The notes below the pieces were generated by a model. It searched no databases. It was not told where the DNA came from and worked only from the letters and a program-made list of their open reading frames with translations. Both the position numbers and the translations under genes were made by a program. DNA of 64,000 bases from Nocardioides albertanoniae (GTDB lineage Bacteria; Actinomycetota; Actinomycetes; Propionibacteriales; Nocardioidaceae): assembly GCF_006716315.1 (NCBI RefSeq), contig NZ_VFOV01000001.1:2186501-2250500 (forward strand). Direction: 5' to 3'. This document shows, piece by piece, positions 51,548 to 59,951 of the stretch (position 1 is its first letter; each line of letters opens with the position of its first letter).

Positions 51548-52294
51548 ATGAGCGAGGGAATGGCTGGTCTGGCCAAGGGCCTGGCGGTGCTGGAGGCGTT
51601 CAGTCGGGAGTCGCCGAGACTGACGATCAGCGACGCCGCGCGGGCGACCGGGCTCAGCCGCGCGGCGGCTCGGCGATGCCTGATGACTCTCGTCGAGGCG
51701 GGCTATCTGACCTTCGATGAGAAGTTCTTCAGCCCGACCCCGAGGGTGCTCCGGCTCGGGGCGATCTACGCGGATGCGGTGCCCCTCCCGCAGCTGGCGC
51801 GACCGCATCTCACGGCCCTGCGAGAGGCGTTGGGCGAGTCGGTCTCGCTCGCTGTAATGGAGGGCGACGAGTCCCTCTTCGTGGCGCGTAGCGAGGTGGC
51901 GCGCGTCTTCGACGCCGGCGTGCGGGTCGGAGCGCGGCTGCCGCTGTATGCCTCGGCGACCGGACATGCCCTGCTGGCCGGTCTCGACGATCAGGACCTC
52001 GACGCCTATCTCGAGCGGGTCGAGCTGGTGGCGCGTACGTCTCGGACGATCCTCGATCACGCGCGGTTGCGCGAGCGGATCGAGGACGTCCGGCACGAGG
52101 GGGTCGCGGTCAGTGACGAGGAGCTCGAGGTCGGGCTGTTCGCGCTGGCGGTGCCGGTCAAGGATGCGCGCGGGGTCACGGTGGCGTCGATCTCGGTCAG
52201 CGCGGCGGTGGCGCGCCTGGACGTGGTGGAGTTCCGGAGCCGGGGCGGCGAGGCCATGCTCCGCCATGCCGAGCAGTTGGGCCGGCAGCTCTGA
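51548..52294 (+). CDS. IclR family regulator of the terephthalate cluster
   Basis: A 248-residue IclR regulator: winged helix at about residues 5-60 (LTISDAARATGLSRAAARRC), effector domain after 75 with ASATGHALLAGLDDQDL and GVAVSDEELEVGLFALAVPV. The ATG at 51548 follows AAGGGA; the frame is open farther upstream but crosses the promoter region. It corresponds to TphR, an IclR activator, in position and family. Confidence 0.88.
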   Translation: MSEGMAGLAKGLAVLEAFSRESPRLTISDAARATGLSRAAARRCLMTLVEAGYLTFDEKFFSPTPRVLRLGAIYADAVPLPQLARPHLTALREALGESVSLAVMEGDESLFVARSEVARVFDAGVRVGARLPLYASATGHALLAGLDDQDLDAYLERVELVARTSRTILDHARLRERIEDVRHEGVAVSDEELEVGLFALAVPVKDARGVTVASISVSAAVARLDVVEFRSRGGEAMLRHAEQLGRQL

Positions 52295-52339
52295 CGCCGA
52301 CGCATATTTAGATGTGACACTCCGTCGCGCGTACTCTTG

Positions 52340-52363
52340 TTATCGGGACACGTGTTCCGGTAA
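52340..52363. promoter_or_regulatory. Long palindromic operator before AurF-like gene
   Basis: Arms TTATCGGGACAC and GTGTTCCGGTAA pair in 10 of 12 positions with no spacer. It is centred about 70 bases before the start at 52424, overlapping the probable promoter. The TetR gene at the end of this operon is the likely ligand-responsive regulator. Confidence 0.6.
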
Positions 52364-52423
52364 CGTGAGTTTCGTAGTCACCAGCTCGACGCAGAACCCA
52401 TACGGTGCAAAGGAGCGATCGTC

Positions 52424-53419
52424 ATGACCGCCGTTCAGGATGAGAAGTCCACTGGATACGTCCGCCAGGGCAAGCAGGCCTATCTCGACACGCTCCGGAC
52501 GCTGTCCGAGGCCTCGGTGGAGGTCAACTTCGACCCGTTCAAGGACATCGACTGGGACTCGGCCGAGCTCGAGGTGCGATCCGACGACGAGCGCTGGATC
52601 CTCAACGCGTCCGACGAGATCGGTGCCCACCCCTGGTATCAGGGTCTTCCCAAGCAGCGCCAGATCGAGATCGGCATGTATCGCTGGGCCCAGGTCGCCA
52701 AGGTCGGCCTGCAGTTCGAGCAGCTGCTCATCGGCGGTGTGATGAACCACCTGGTCTGGTCGGAGAACAACAACCCGGAGTTCCGCTACGCGACTCACGA
52801 GGTGACCGAGGAGACCCACCACACCCAGATGTTCCAGGAGTTCGTCAACCGGGTGAACCCCGACGTCGCCGGCGCGCCGACCTACTACAAGGTCCTGGTG
52901 CCGTTCCTGGCCTCGGCCGGTGCGTTCTTCCCGGAGGCCTTCTTCACCGGCATCCTCGCCGGTGAGGAGCCCATCGACCACCTGCAGAAGGGCGCGATGC
53001 GCTCCGGCGGCAGCCACCCCGCGGCCAACCGGATCATGCAGATCCACATCGCCGAGGAGGCCCGCCACATCGGCTTCGCCCACCAGTACCTCGAGCAGCA
53101 CGTGCCCGAGCTAGGCCGGGTGAAGAAGACGGTGCTGGCCTACGTCTTCCCGCTCATCATGCGTCTGCTCTGCGACGTGATCATGGTGCCGAGCAAGCAG
53201 GCTCGCCACGACATGGGCATCCCCGACGAGGTCGCCAAGCAGATCTGGTGGAAGTCGGCGGAGTCGGAGAAGCTGCTGCGCGACCTCTTCGGCGACGTAC
53301 GCCTGCTGGCCGACAACCTGGGCATCCGCAAGGGCCCGGCCAAGCTGCTGTGGAAGATGACCGGTATCGACGGCCGTCCTTCGCGCTTCCGCGCCGAGCC
53401 GCGCGCCGCCTCCTACTGA
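52424..53419 (+). CDS. AurF-like diiron oxygenase
   Basis: A 331-residue protein of the p-aminobenzoate N-oxygenase AurF family. Diiron ligand segments are visible: FEQLLIGGVMNHL, ATHEVTEETHHTQMFQEFVN and IAEEARHIGFAHQYL. AurF oxidises aryl amines; actinobacterial relatives of the mycobacterial Rv0885 type have unknown substrates. It is followed by an FprB-type reductase gene, as in mycobacteria where Rv0885 precedes fprB (Rv0886). The ATG follows AAAGGAG. Confidence 0.85.
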   Translation: MTAVQDEKSTGYVRQGKQAYLDTLRTLSEASVEVNFDPFKDIDWDSAELEVRSDDERWILNASDEIGAHPWYQGLPKQRQIEIGMYRWAQVAKVGLQFEQLLIGGVMNHLVWSENNNPEFRYATHEVTEETHHTQMFQEFVNRVNPDVAGAPTYYKVLVPFLASAGAFFPEAFFTGILAGEEPIDHLQKGAMRSGGSHPAANRIMQIHIAEEARHIGFAHQYLEQHVPELGRVKKTVLAYVFPLIMRLLCDVIMVPSKQARHDMGIPDEVAKQIWWKSAESEKLLRDLFGDVRLLADNLGIRKGPAKLLWKMTGIDGRPSRFRAEPRAASY

Positions 53420-53444
53420 TCACGACGCGGAACGGTCAACACAA

Positions 53445-55115
53445 GTGCCTCACGTCGTCACCCAGTCGTGCTGCGCGGACGCGTCCTGCGTGGTCGCCTG
53501 CCCGGTCAACTGCATCCACCCCGCACCCGGCGAGCCCGGGTTCGCCGAGGCCGAGATGCTCTATGTCGATGCCAAGAGCTGCGTCGACTGTGGAGCCTGT
53601 GTCTCGGCGTGCCCGGCCGACGCGATCGTGCCGCACACGACGCTGACCCCGGCCCAGCAGCCGTTCCTGGCGATCAACGCCGAATACTTCGACGTCTTCC
53701 CCCACGATGACCGCACGCCGCTCGCCATGGTGCACCCGCAGCGTCGGCTCGCCCGGCCCGGTCCGTTCCGGGTGGCCGTGATCGGCGCCGGGCCCGCCGG
53801 GATGTACGCCGCCGACGAGCTGCTCAAGCACCCCGAGATCAGCGTCGACGTCTACGACAGGCTGCCCACGCCCTACGGCCTGGTGCGCGCCGGCGTCGCC
53901 CCCGACCACCAGAACACCAAGCAGGTCGAGGAGCTCTTCGCGCAGATCGAGACCCAGCCCGGGTTCCGCTACTTCCTGGGGGTCGAGGTCGGCAAGGACA
54001 TCGCCCACGCCGAGCTGGCCGCTCGCTATCACGCCGTGCTCTACACCGTGGGCGCGGCGAGCGACCGGGCGCTCGGGATCGACGGCGACCACCTGCCCGG
54101 CTCGCTGAGCGCGACCGACCTCGTGGGCTGGTACAACGGCCACCCCGACAAGCAGCAGCTGCCGGTGCACCTCGACGCCGAGTCGATCCCGTCCGGCCGG
54201 GTGGTCGTGGTCGGCAACGGAAACGTGGCGCTCGACTGTGCCCGGCTCCTGGCCGAGGACCCGGCGCGGCTCGAGACCACCGACATCGCCGACGGGCCGC
54301 TGGGCGTGCTGCGCGACAGCGCCGTGCGCGAGGTCGTCATCCTCGGTCGTCGCGGCCCGGCGGAGGCCGCCTTCACGGTGCCCGAGCTGGTCGGGCTGAT
54401 GGGCCACACCGGGGTCAACGTCGTCGTGGACGCTGCTCCCGAGGCGATGGCCGGCAGCGACACCAAGTCGCGGCTGCTGCGCGAGATCGCTCAGCGTGAG
54501 GCGGATCCGGCGCTGCGTACGGTGGTGCTCCGGTTCCTCTCCTCCCCGGTCGCGGTGCTGGGCGAAGGCCGGGTCACCGGCGTCGAGGTCGGTCGCAACC
54601 GCCTCGAGGCCGACACTAACGGCGTGGTGCGCGCGGTCGCGACCGGCGAGACCGAGGTGCTCGAGGCCGGGCTGCTGTTGCGTGCGGTCGGCTACAAGGG
54701 CCTGCCTGTCTCCGATCTTCCCTACGACGCCGCCACCGGCACCGTGCCCAACGAGTCGGGCCGGGTGATGCCGGGCGTCTACGTCGCGGGCTGGGTCAAG
54801 CGCGGCCCGAGCGGTTTCATCGGCACCAACAAGTCCGACGCCGAGGAGAGCGTCGACCGCCTCCTCGACGATCTCGACGCCGGTCTGGTCGACGAGCCCG
54901 TGGGCGACGCCCAGGAGACCGCCGCGATCGTACGCAGCCGGCAGCCCGAGCTGGTCGACCTGGCCGGCTGGCAGGCGATCGACCGTGAGGAGAAACGTCG
55001 TGGGGCCGAGACGGGGCGACCGCGGGTGAAGGTCACCGACGAGGGGCAGATGCGGGCCATCGCCGCGGCGTCGCCGAAACCCCGATACTCTCTTCGACGT
55101 CGCAGGGAGAGCTGA
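53445..55115 (+). CDS. fprB: Ferredoxin-adrenodoxin reductase fusion (FprB type)
   Basis: A 556-residue electron-transfer protein. Residues 1-75 are a bacterial [7Fe] or 2[4Fe-4S] ferredoxin with two cysteine clusters, CADASCVVACPVNC and CVDCGACVSACP. Residues 105-540 are an adrenodoxin reductase-like FAD/NADP domain (VAVIGAGPAGMYAADELL, VVVVGNGNVALDCARLL). It likely delivers electrons to the AurF-like enzyme just upstream. GTG start at 53445. Confidence 0.9.
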   Translation: MPHVVTQSCCADASCVVACPVNCIHPAPGEPGFAEAEMLYVDAKSCVDCGACVSACPADAIVPHTTLTPAQQPFLAINAEYFDVFPHDDRTPLAMVHPQRRLARPGPFRVAVIGAGPAGMYAADELLKHPEISVDVYDRLPTPYGLVRAGVAPDHQNTKQVEELFAQIETQPGFRYFLGVEVGKDIAHAELAARYHAVLYTVGAASDRALGIDGDHLPGSLSATDLVGWYNGHPDKQQLPVHLDAESIPSGRVVVVGNGNVALDCARLLAEDPARLETTDIADGPLGVLRDSAVREVVILGRRGPAEAAFTVPELVGLMGHTGVNVVVDAAPEAMAGSDTKSRLLREIAQREADPALRTVVLRFLSSPVAVLGEGRVTGVEVGRNRLEADTNGVVRAVATGETEVLEAGLLLRAVGYKGLPVSDLPYDAATGTVPNESGRVMPGVYVAGWVKRGPSGFIGTNKSDAEESVDRLLDDLDAGLVDEPVGDAQETAAIVRSRQPELVDLAGWQAIDREEKRRGAETGRPRVKVTDEGQMRAIAAASPKPRYSLRRRRES

Positions 55116-55168
55116 GCGCTCCCTGCGTCGTCACGGGAACGATGGAGCACGGGGCAGGGGAGACGCGG

Positions 55169-55876
55169 GTGGCTGGGGAGAAGCGCGACGGTCGGCAGGA
55201 CCGGTGGAGCAAGCACAACGAGCAGCGACGCCGGCAGATCATCGACGCCGCGATCGAGGCGATCGAGGCCAGCGAGCCCGCCGCCGACGTGCAGGTGCAG
55301 CAGATCGCCTCCCGCGCGGGGCTCTCGCGCACGGTCGTCTACCGGCACTTCGAGGATCGCGCCGACCTCGACCGAGCCGTGCAGCAGGCGATCCTCGACG
55401 GGCTGTGGTCGGAGCTGATCCCCGCGATCACCCTCGACGGCACCGCGCCGGAGATCATCCAGCGCGTCATCGGCACCTATGTGCGCTGGGCCCGGGCCCA
55501 TCCCGCCCTCCACCTCGCCGCCGACCACGACATCGACGGCGGCAACGACGGCCCCTTCCAGCAGGGCATGGAGCAGCTCGCCGGCCGTATCTCGACGATC
55601 GTCGGCACGGCGGTCGTCGCGCTCGGTGCGACGCCGAGCGAGGAGGAGGCCGAGGCGCTCGACCCGCTGATCTACGGTCTGGTCGGTGCCGTCTTCGGTG
55701 CCGTACGCCGCTGGCTGACCCGTCCCGGCGAGAGGCTCGAGGCAGAGACGCTCGAGCGGCTGACCGCGCAGTCGATCTGGTACGTCATCGACGGCCACGC
55801 CCGTGGCTTCGGGATCGAGCTCGACCCCGACATGCCTCTCGACACGGTGCTCTCCGAGGGGATCCTCGCCGGCTGA
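55169..55876 (+). CDS. TetR family transcriptional regulator
   Basis: A 235-residue TetR regulator. The DNA-binding part is RRQIIDAAIEAIEASEP followed by IASRAGLSRTVVYRHFEDRA. The GTG at 55169 was preferred because GGGGAG lies 6 bases upstream; ATG 55142 is in frame. It ends the AurF-fprB operon and is the probable binder of the palindrome at 52340. Confidence 0.86.
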   Translation: MAGEKRDGRQDRWSKHNEQRRRQIIDAAIEAIEASEPAADVQVQQIASRAGLSRTVVYRHFEDRADLDRAVQQAILDGLWSELIPAITLDGTAPEIIQRVIGTYVRWARAHPALHLAADHDIDGGNDGPFQQGMEQLAGRISTIVGTAVVALGATPSEEEAEALDPLIYGLVGAVFGAVRRWLTRPGERLEAETLERLTAQSIWYVIDGHARGFGIELDPDMPLDTVLSEGILAG

Positions 55877-55955
55877 CCCGCCCCGGCCGGACGGCCGGCA
55901 CGCAGAAGCTCACCCGGAGTGCCGGCGACGACGGCGCCTGGGAGAATCGGTCCAC

Positions 55956-57284
55956 GTGACGCAGACATCGCCACCCCACGAGACGGCACCGGCGGGCGGC
56001 CCCAAGGCCTGGACCCCGTGGCGTACGGTCTTCGCCTTCGGCCTGGTGAGCCTCTTCGCCGACATGGTCTACGAGGGCATGCGGGCCATGTCGGGCCCGT
56101 TCCTCGGCAGCCTGGGCGCCTCGGCGCTGACCGTCGGTCTGATCACCGGCGCCGGCGAGGGCATCGCGCTCGTGCTCCGGCTCGTGACCGGGGTGTGGGC
56201 CGACCGCAGCCACAACCACTGGCGGCTGACCGTGCTCGGCTACGCGATGACCGCGGTCTGCGTGCCGCTGCTCGCGGTCGCGCCGTTCATCGGCGGTGCC
56301 GGGCTCGCCGTCGCGGCGACGCTCATCCTGCTCGAGCGCGCCGGGAAGGCCGTGCGGAGCCCGGCGAAGTCGGCGCTGCTCGCCCGGATGGCGACCTCGA
56401 CCGGCCGGGGCAAGGGTTTCGCCGTGCACAAGGCGCTCGACCAGGTCGGCGCCTTCTCCGGGCCGCTCCTGCTCGCCGGCGTCGCCGCGGCGACCGGCCT
56501 GCTGTGGCCCGGCTTCGCCCTCCTGGCCATCCCGGGCGCGCTCTCGCTGCTCCTGCTGGCTCAGCTACGTCGTCGGGCGCCGATCGTGACCGAGCCCGAG
56601 GCTGAGCCTGGGCACGAGCCTGGGCAGGGGCCGGGGCACGAGCACGACAACCGCCCCTCGCCGGCGGCGAGCGCGCTCGCGGCGCTCGGCAGGGCGGCCA
56701 CCGGCAGCGACCTGCCCCGCAGGTTCCATCTCTTCTCCCTGGCCAGCGCCATGATGACCGCCGGACTGATGACGTTCGGCGTCATCTCCTTCCGGATGGT
56801 CGACGACGGTCTCCTCCTCGCGGCGGCCGTGCCGCTGGTCTACGCGCTCGCGATGGCGGTCGAGGCGCTCGCCGCGCTCGGCACCGGCCACCTCTTCGAC
56901 CGTCGTGGCAGCCGGGTGCTCCTGGTCGTACCCGTGCTCGTCGCCGCGGTGCCGCTGCTCGTCTTCACCTCCCAGCTGTGGCTGGTGCTCGTCGGCGTGG
57001 CGGTGTGGGGCATAGCCACCGGCATCCAGGACTCGACGGTCAAGGCCTTCGTCGCCGATCTGGTGCCCTCGTCGCGCCGGGCCACCGCCTACGGCGTGTT
57101 CGCTGCCGTCCAGGGCATCGGCGCGCTCGCCGGCGGTGGCCTCGCGGGGGCGCTGGTCTCCGGTCACGTGCCGGTCCTGGCGGCCGTGATCGGCGGGCTC
57201 CAGCTCGTCGCGTTCGGCCTGCTGTGGCGGATCACCCGTCGCAGCGCGGGGGAGGCGACGCCGGCTCAGCCCTCGCGCAGGTAG
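55956..57284 (+). CDS. MFS transporter
   Basis: A 442-residue twelve-helix MFS protein. It begins with an N-terminal proline-rich tail, then FAFGLVSLFADMVYEGMRAM and the loop GVWADRSHNHWRL. A long cytoplasmic central loop (about 205-240) is unusually rich in glycine, glutamate and histidine. The substrate is unknown. The GTG at 55956 gives a normal first helix; the frame is open farther upstream but there it runs antisense-like over the TetR gene end. Confidence 0.83.
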   Translation: MTQTSPPHETAPAGGPKAWTPWRTVFAFGLVSLFADMVYEGMRAMSGPFLGSLGASALTVGLITGAGEGIALVLRLVTGVWADRSHNHWRLTVLGYAMTAVCVPLLAVAPFIGGAGLAVAATLILLERAGKAVRSPAKSALLARMATSTGRGKGFAVHKALDQVGAFSGPLLLAGVAAATGLLWPGFALLAIPGALSLLLLAQLRRRAPIVTEPEAEPGHEPGQGPGHEHDNRPSPAASALAALGRAATGSDLPRRFHLFSLASAMMTAGLMTFGVISFRMVDDGLLLAAAVPLVYALAMAVEALAALGTGHLFDRRGSRVLLVVPVLVAAVPLLVFTSQLWLVLVGVAVWGIATGIQDSTVKAFVADLVPSSRRATAYGVFAAVQGIGALAGGGLAGALVSGHVPVLAAVIGGLQLVAFGLLWRITRRSAGEATPAQPSRR

Positions 57285-57343
57285 GCGAGCACGGCCGAGA
57301 CCCGCCGGTCGGTGGTGCGCGACGTGCCCGACCCGCCGCTCAG

Positions 57344-57451
57344 GTGCCCTGGCTGGCGCTGTCCGGGATCACCGGGGCGTGCGTGGTCGTGCTGCTCGCC
57401 GCGGCGATCACCGGAGCGTACGCACTGCGGGCAGGGGAAGCGCCCGCGTGA
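57344..57451 (+). CDS. Possible small membrane peptide or gene remnant
   Basis: A 35-residue frame from GTG, with one hydrophobic segment (ITGACVVVLLAAAITGAYAL). It has no ribosome binding site and could be the end of a decayed membrane protein; the preceding sequence (57285-57343) is in no clear frame. Reported because the MFS-to-HIT gap holds nothing else. Confidence 0.2.
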   Translation: MPWLALSGITGACVVVLLAAAITGAYALRAGEAPA

Positions 57452-57481
57452 GCGTGCGGGCGGTTAAGTAGTCTGTGCCGC

Positions 57482-58027
57482 GTGACTGAAGTGGATGGTG
57501 TTCTCACCCAGGACGGGATCGGCGAGGGCGACGGGCTGGAGCGGCTCTGGACCCCCTACCGGATGGCCTACATCCGCGGCGAGAACAAGCCCAGCGACTC
57601 CTCGGAGACGAAGTGCCCCTTCTGCCGGATCCCGACGCTCGGTGATGCCGAGGGCCTGATCGTCCACCGCGGCGAGACCTGCTTCGTGGTGCTCAACCTC
57701 TACCCGTACGCTCCCGGCCACATGATGGTCTGCCCCTACCGGCACGTCGCTGGCTACGTCGAGACCACCGACGACGAGGCCGCCGAGATGGCGGTGCTGA
57801 CCAAGCAGGCTGTACGCACCCTCGCGGCCGTGTCCCAGGCCGAGGGCTTCAACATCGGGATGAACCAGGGCACCGCGGGCGGTGCCGGGATCGCCGCACA
57901 CCTGCACCAGCACATCGTGCCCCGCTGGGTCGGCGACCAGAACTTCATGCCGGTCATCGGGCGTACGAAGACCCTTCCTCAGTTGCTCACTGATACGCGG
58001 GAGCTGCTTGCTGGGGCTTGGGGGTAG
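57482..58027 (+). CDS. HIT-domain Ap4A phosphorylase-like protein
   Basis: A 181-residue HIT protein. A zinc-site CPFCRIP segment near residue 45 and the histidine triad AAHLHQHIVPRW are visible. It resembles mycobacterial Rv2613c, reported as an Ap4A phosphorylase. The GTG at 57482 follows a TAGTCT box by 7 bases, so it is probably leaderless. In mycobacteria its gene follows thrS and precedes pgsA; here an 11 kb block separates it from thrS, and a DUF222 element follows. Confidence 0.9.
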   Translation: MTEVDGVLTQDGIGEGDGLERLWTPYRMAYIRGENKPSDSSETKCPFCRIPTLGDAEGLIVHRGETCFVVLNLYPYAPGHMMVCPYRHVAGYVETTDDEAAEMAVLTKQAVRTLAAVSQAEGFNIGMNQGTAGGAGIAAHLHQHIVPRWVGDQNFMPVIGRTKTLPQLLTDTRELLAGAWG

Positions 58028-58102
58028 GCGGTCTCTGGGTTTCGCCCATAGGGGACGCTCATTCGTGGGTTGGTGTTTGCCGCCGACCCTTTCTTCACGG
58101 TC

Positions 58103-58230
58103 TTCTCGATCTGACCCGGCGTCAAGGACGGCCTTCGGCCGCCGGCTTCGCCGGCCGCTTCGCGGTCCTGGACTCCGGGTCAGATCGAGAAAAGATTTGG
58201 CTGATTGTCGGGGCGGCGGCACGGGTGTGG
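58103..58230 (+). repeat. Left cloverleaf inverted repeat of DUF222/HNH element
   Basis: The outer stem TTCTCGATCTGACCCGG (58103-58119) pairs perfectly with CCGGGTCAGATCGAGAA (58175-58191). Inside, GTCAAGGAC pairs with GTCCTGGAC (one mismatch) and encloses three small hairpins with TTC loops: GGCC-TTC-GGCC, GCCGGC-TTC-GCCGGC and CGC-TTC-GCG. A conserved tail (TTTGGCTG to GGTGTGG, 58196-58230) follows toward the gene. The interval 58028-58356 otherwise holds only the promoter and ribosome binding site of the endonuclease gene. Confidence 0.85.
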
Positions 58231-58356
58231 CCGGAGGAGGTTGCTGTTGGTTTGCTGCCGCAAAACATCGCTTGACCTGCGGAAATACCTGGATTTACTT
58301 GCCGGTAGAGAGTAAAATGGAGGGTATCCGGCGGGCACCTTGAGAGGGGGTCAGCA

Positions 58357-59631
58357 ATGAGCGTCGAGAACCACGTCGACCACTGGGGCACCAGCCCTGG
58401 AGACCCGGTTGCGGCTGCTCTTGCTGGCATGGAAACCGCTCTCGGTGACCTGCTCTCGATGGATCCCGAGTACTGGCGAACCAGTCAGAAGAAGGACGTC
58501 TTGGCACGGCTTCAGCAGCTCAAGGCGCAGCAGGCTGCGCTCGAGCTGCGGGTGCTCGCCACCGCTGGCGATATTGCTGAGGAGACAGGCGACAAGGATG
58601 CCTCGGCTTGGATGCGGGCTGACCTGCTCGTCGACAAAGGACCCGCACGTGCGCAGCTCAAGCTCGCCGCTTCGGTGTCCAAGCACGAGTTGCTCGCTGG
58701 CGGATGCGCTGATGGTGTGGTCTCCCATGACAAGGCGCGGGTGATAGCTAAGGCCCTGGACGCGGTCGAAACCAACCCCGTCGCCAGCGCCGAAGACCTG
58801 CTGCTCGCCGAGAAGCTCCTCGTCGACTACGCAACCCACCTGACCGCGAACGAGCTCCGGATCGTTGGGAAGCGGATTCTGGTCGAGATCGACCCGGTCC
58901 GGTTCGAAGACGCCGAAGCCAAAGCACTCCTGGCTGAAGAAGAACGTGCCCAACAGAAGACCGCACTGCGGATCTGGGACAACCACGACGGCACCATCGG
59001 GTTCGACGGTGTGTTGCCGGTGGCGATGGGGATGCGGTTCAAGACCCACGTCGAAGCCTGGGCCCAGCCGCGTAAGCAGCAGCTCGTCGAGAAGGGCACC
59101 CCGCTCCCGCCGTGGGAACGACTGATGGGCCAGGGCTTCGCCCGCCTGTTGGAGACCATCGATCCCGACGCCCTGCCCCGCCACGGCGGCGACGCAACCA
59201 CCATCAACGTCGTGATCTCGCTCGACGACCTTCGGAAGGAGCTCGGCACCGCAGTCCTCGGGTTCGACGATGCGAACGGGATGACGATCAGCGCGACCGA
59301 GGCTCGGAAGATGGCCTGCAACGCGACGATCATCCCGTGGGTGCTGGGCAGCGACGGGCAGGTTCTTGATGCAGGCAGGTCGAGCAGGTTCTTCCAGCCG
59401 GTCCAGCGCAAGGCACTCCGGTTGCGGCAGAAGTGTTGCCAGGCCGATGGGTGTGACATGCCACCGGAGTGGTGCGATGCCCACCACCTGACTGCCTGGT
59501 CACTCGGCGGGAAGACCGATCTGAAAGACGGGGTCCTGCTGTGCCCGCATCATCATCGACTGGCGCACGCACCCGGTTTCACCCATGAACGGTTGCCCGA
59601 TGGGACGATCCGGTTCACTCGACGGCCCTGA
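58357..59631 (+). CDS. DUF222/HNH endonuclease (13E12 repeat family)
   Basis: A 424-residue protein. Residues 40-300 are the helical DUF222 region (DKDASAWMRADLLVDKGPAR, VVSHDKARVIAKALD). Residues 350-405 are an HNH nuclease with a zinc ribbon: CQADGCDMPPEWCDAHHL, then WSLGGKTDLKDGVLLC and PHHHRLAH, all catalytic histidines intact. GAGAGGGGG precedes the ATG. Inverted copies of a multi-branched palindrome flank it, so gene plus repeats look like one mobile unit of about 1.8 kb. Confidence 0.9.
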   Translation: MSVENHVDHWGTSPGDPVAAALAGMETALGDLLSMDPEYWRTSQKKDVLARLQQLKAQQAALELRVLATAGDIAEETGDKDASAWMRADLLVDKGPARAQLKLAASVSKHELLAGGCADGVVSHDKARVIAKALDAVETNPVASAEDLLLAEKLLVDYATHLTANELRIVGKRILVEIDPVRFEDAEAKALLAEEERAQQKTALRIWDNHDGTIGFDGVLPVAMGMRFKTHVEAWAQPRKQQLVEKGTPLPPWERLMGQGFARLLETIDPDALPRHGGDATTINVVISLDDLRKELGTAVLGFDDANGMTISATEARKMACNATIIPWVLGSDGQVLDAGRSSRFFQPVQRKALRLRQKCCQADGCDMPPEWCDAHHLTAWSLGGKTDLKDGVLLCPHHHRLAHAPGFTHERLPDGTIRFTRRP

Positions 59632-59757
59632 CCCAGGTGTGCCCCTTTGTGAACGATTCACAAAGCGTCATCGTCTAGTACAGCGCCCCTCGACCGACCC
59701 CGCGGGCAGCTAGACCTGCCCCCATTCTCAGCCCGGCACCCAACCCAAAATGTCGTA

Positions 59758-59880
59758 CCAGACCCCTGCCGCCGACCCGATCAACAGCCAAAATTCTCGA
59801 CGGTGCCCGGTGTCAAGGATCGCCGAAGGCGACCGGCGAAGCCGGCGGCCGCAGGCCGTCCTTGACTCCGGGCACCGGCG
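59758..59880 (-). repeat. Right cloverleaf inverted repeat of DUF222/HNH element
   Basis: The mirror image of the left element. The outer stem CGGTGCCCGG (59801-59810) pairs with CCGGGCACCG (59868-59877); GTCAAGGA (59812-59819) pairs with TCCTTGAC (59859-59866). Three hairpins lie inside: TCGCC-GAA-GGCGA, CCGGC-GAA-GCCGG and CGGCC-GCA-GGCCG. The conserved tail lies on the gene side (59758-59796). From 59632 to 59757 and 59881 to 59951 I see no gene. Confidence 0.85.
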
Positions 59881-59951
59881 CGAAACACCCTCCGCGTACG
59901 GGTCGGCGGCAAACAGCCCCACGCAACAACAGCCTCAAACCAGGCACAGCC

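Noticed and set aside
58103..58191. Ordinary transcription terminator of the HIT gene
   Set aside because: The structure is branched, about 75 bases past the stop, and has an inverted relative beyond the next gene; simple termination does not explain that, although it could terminate transcripts as well.
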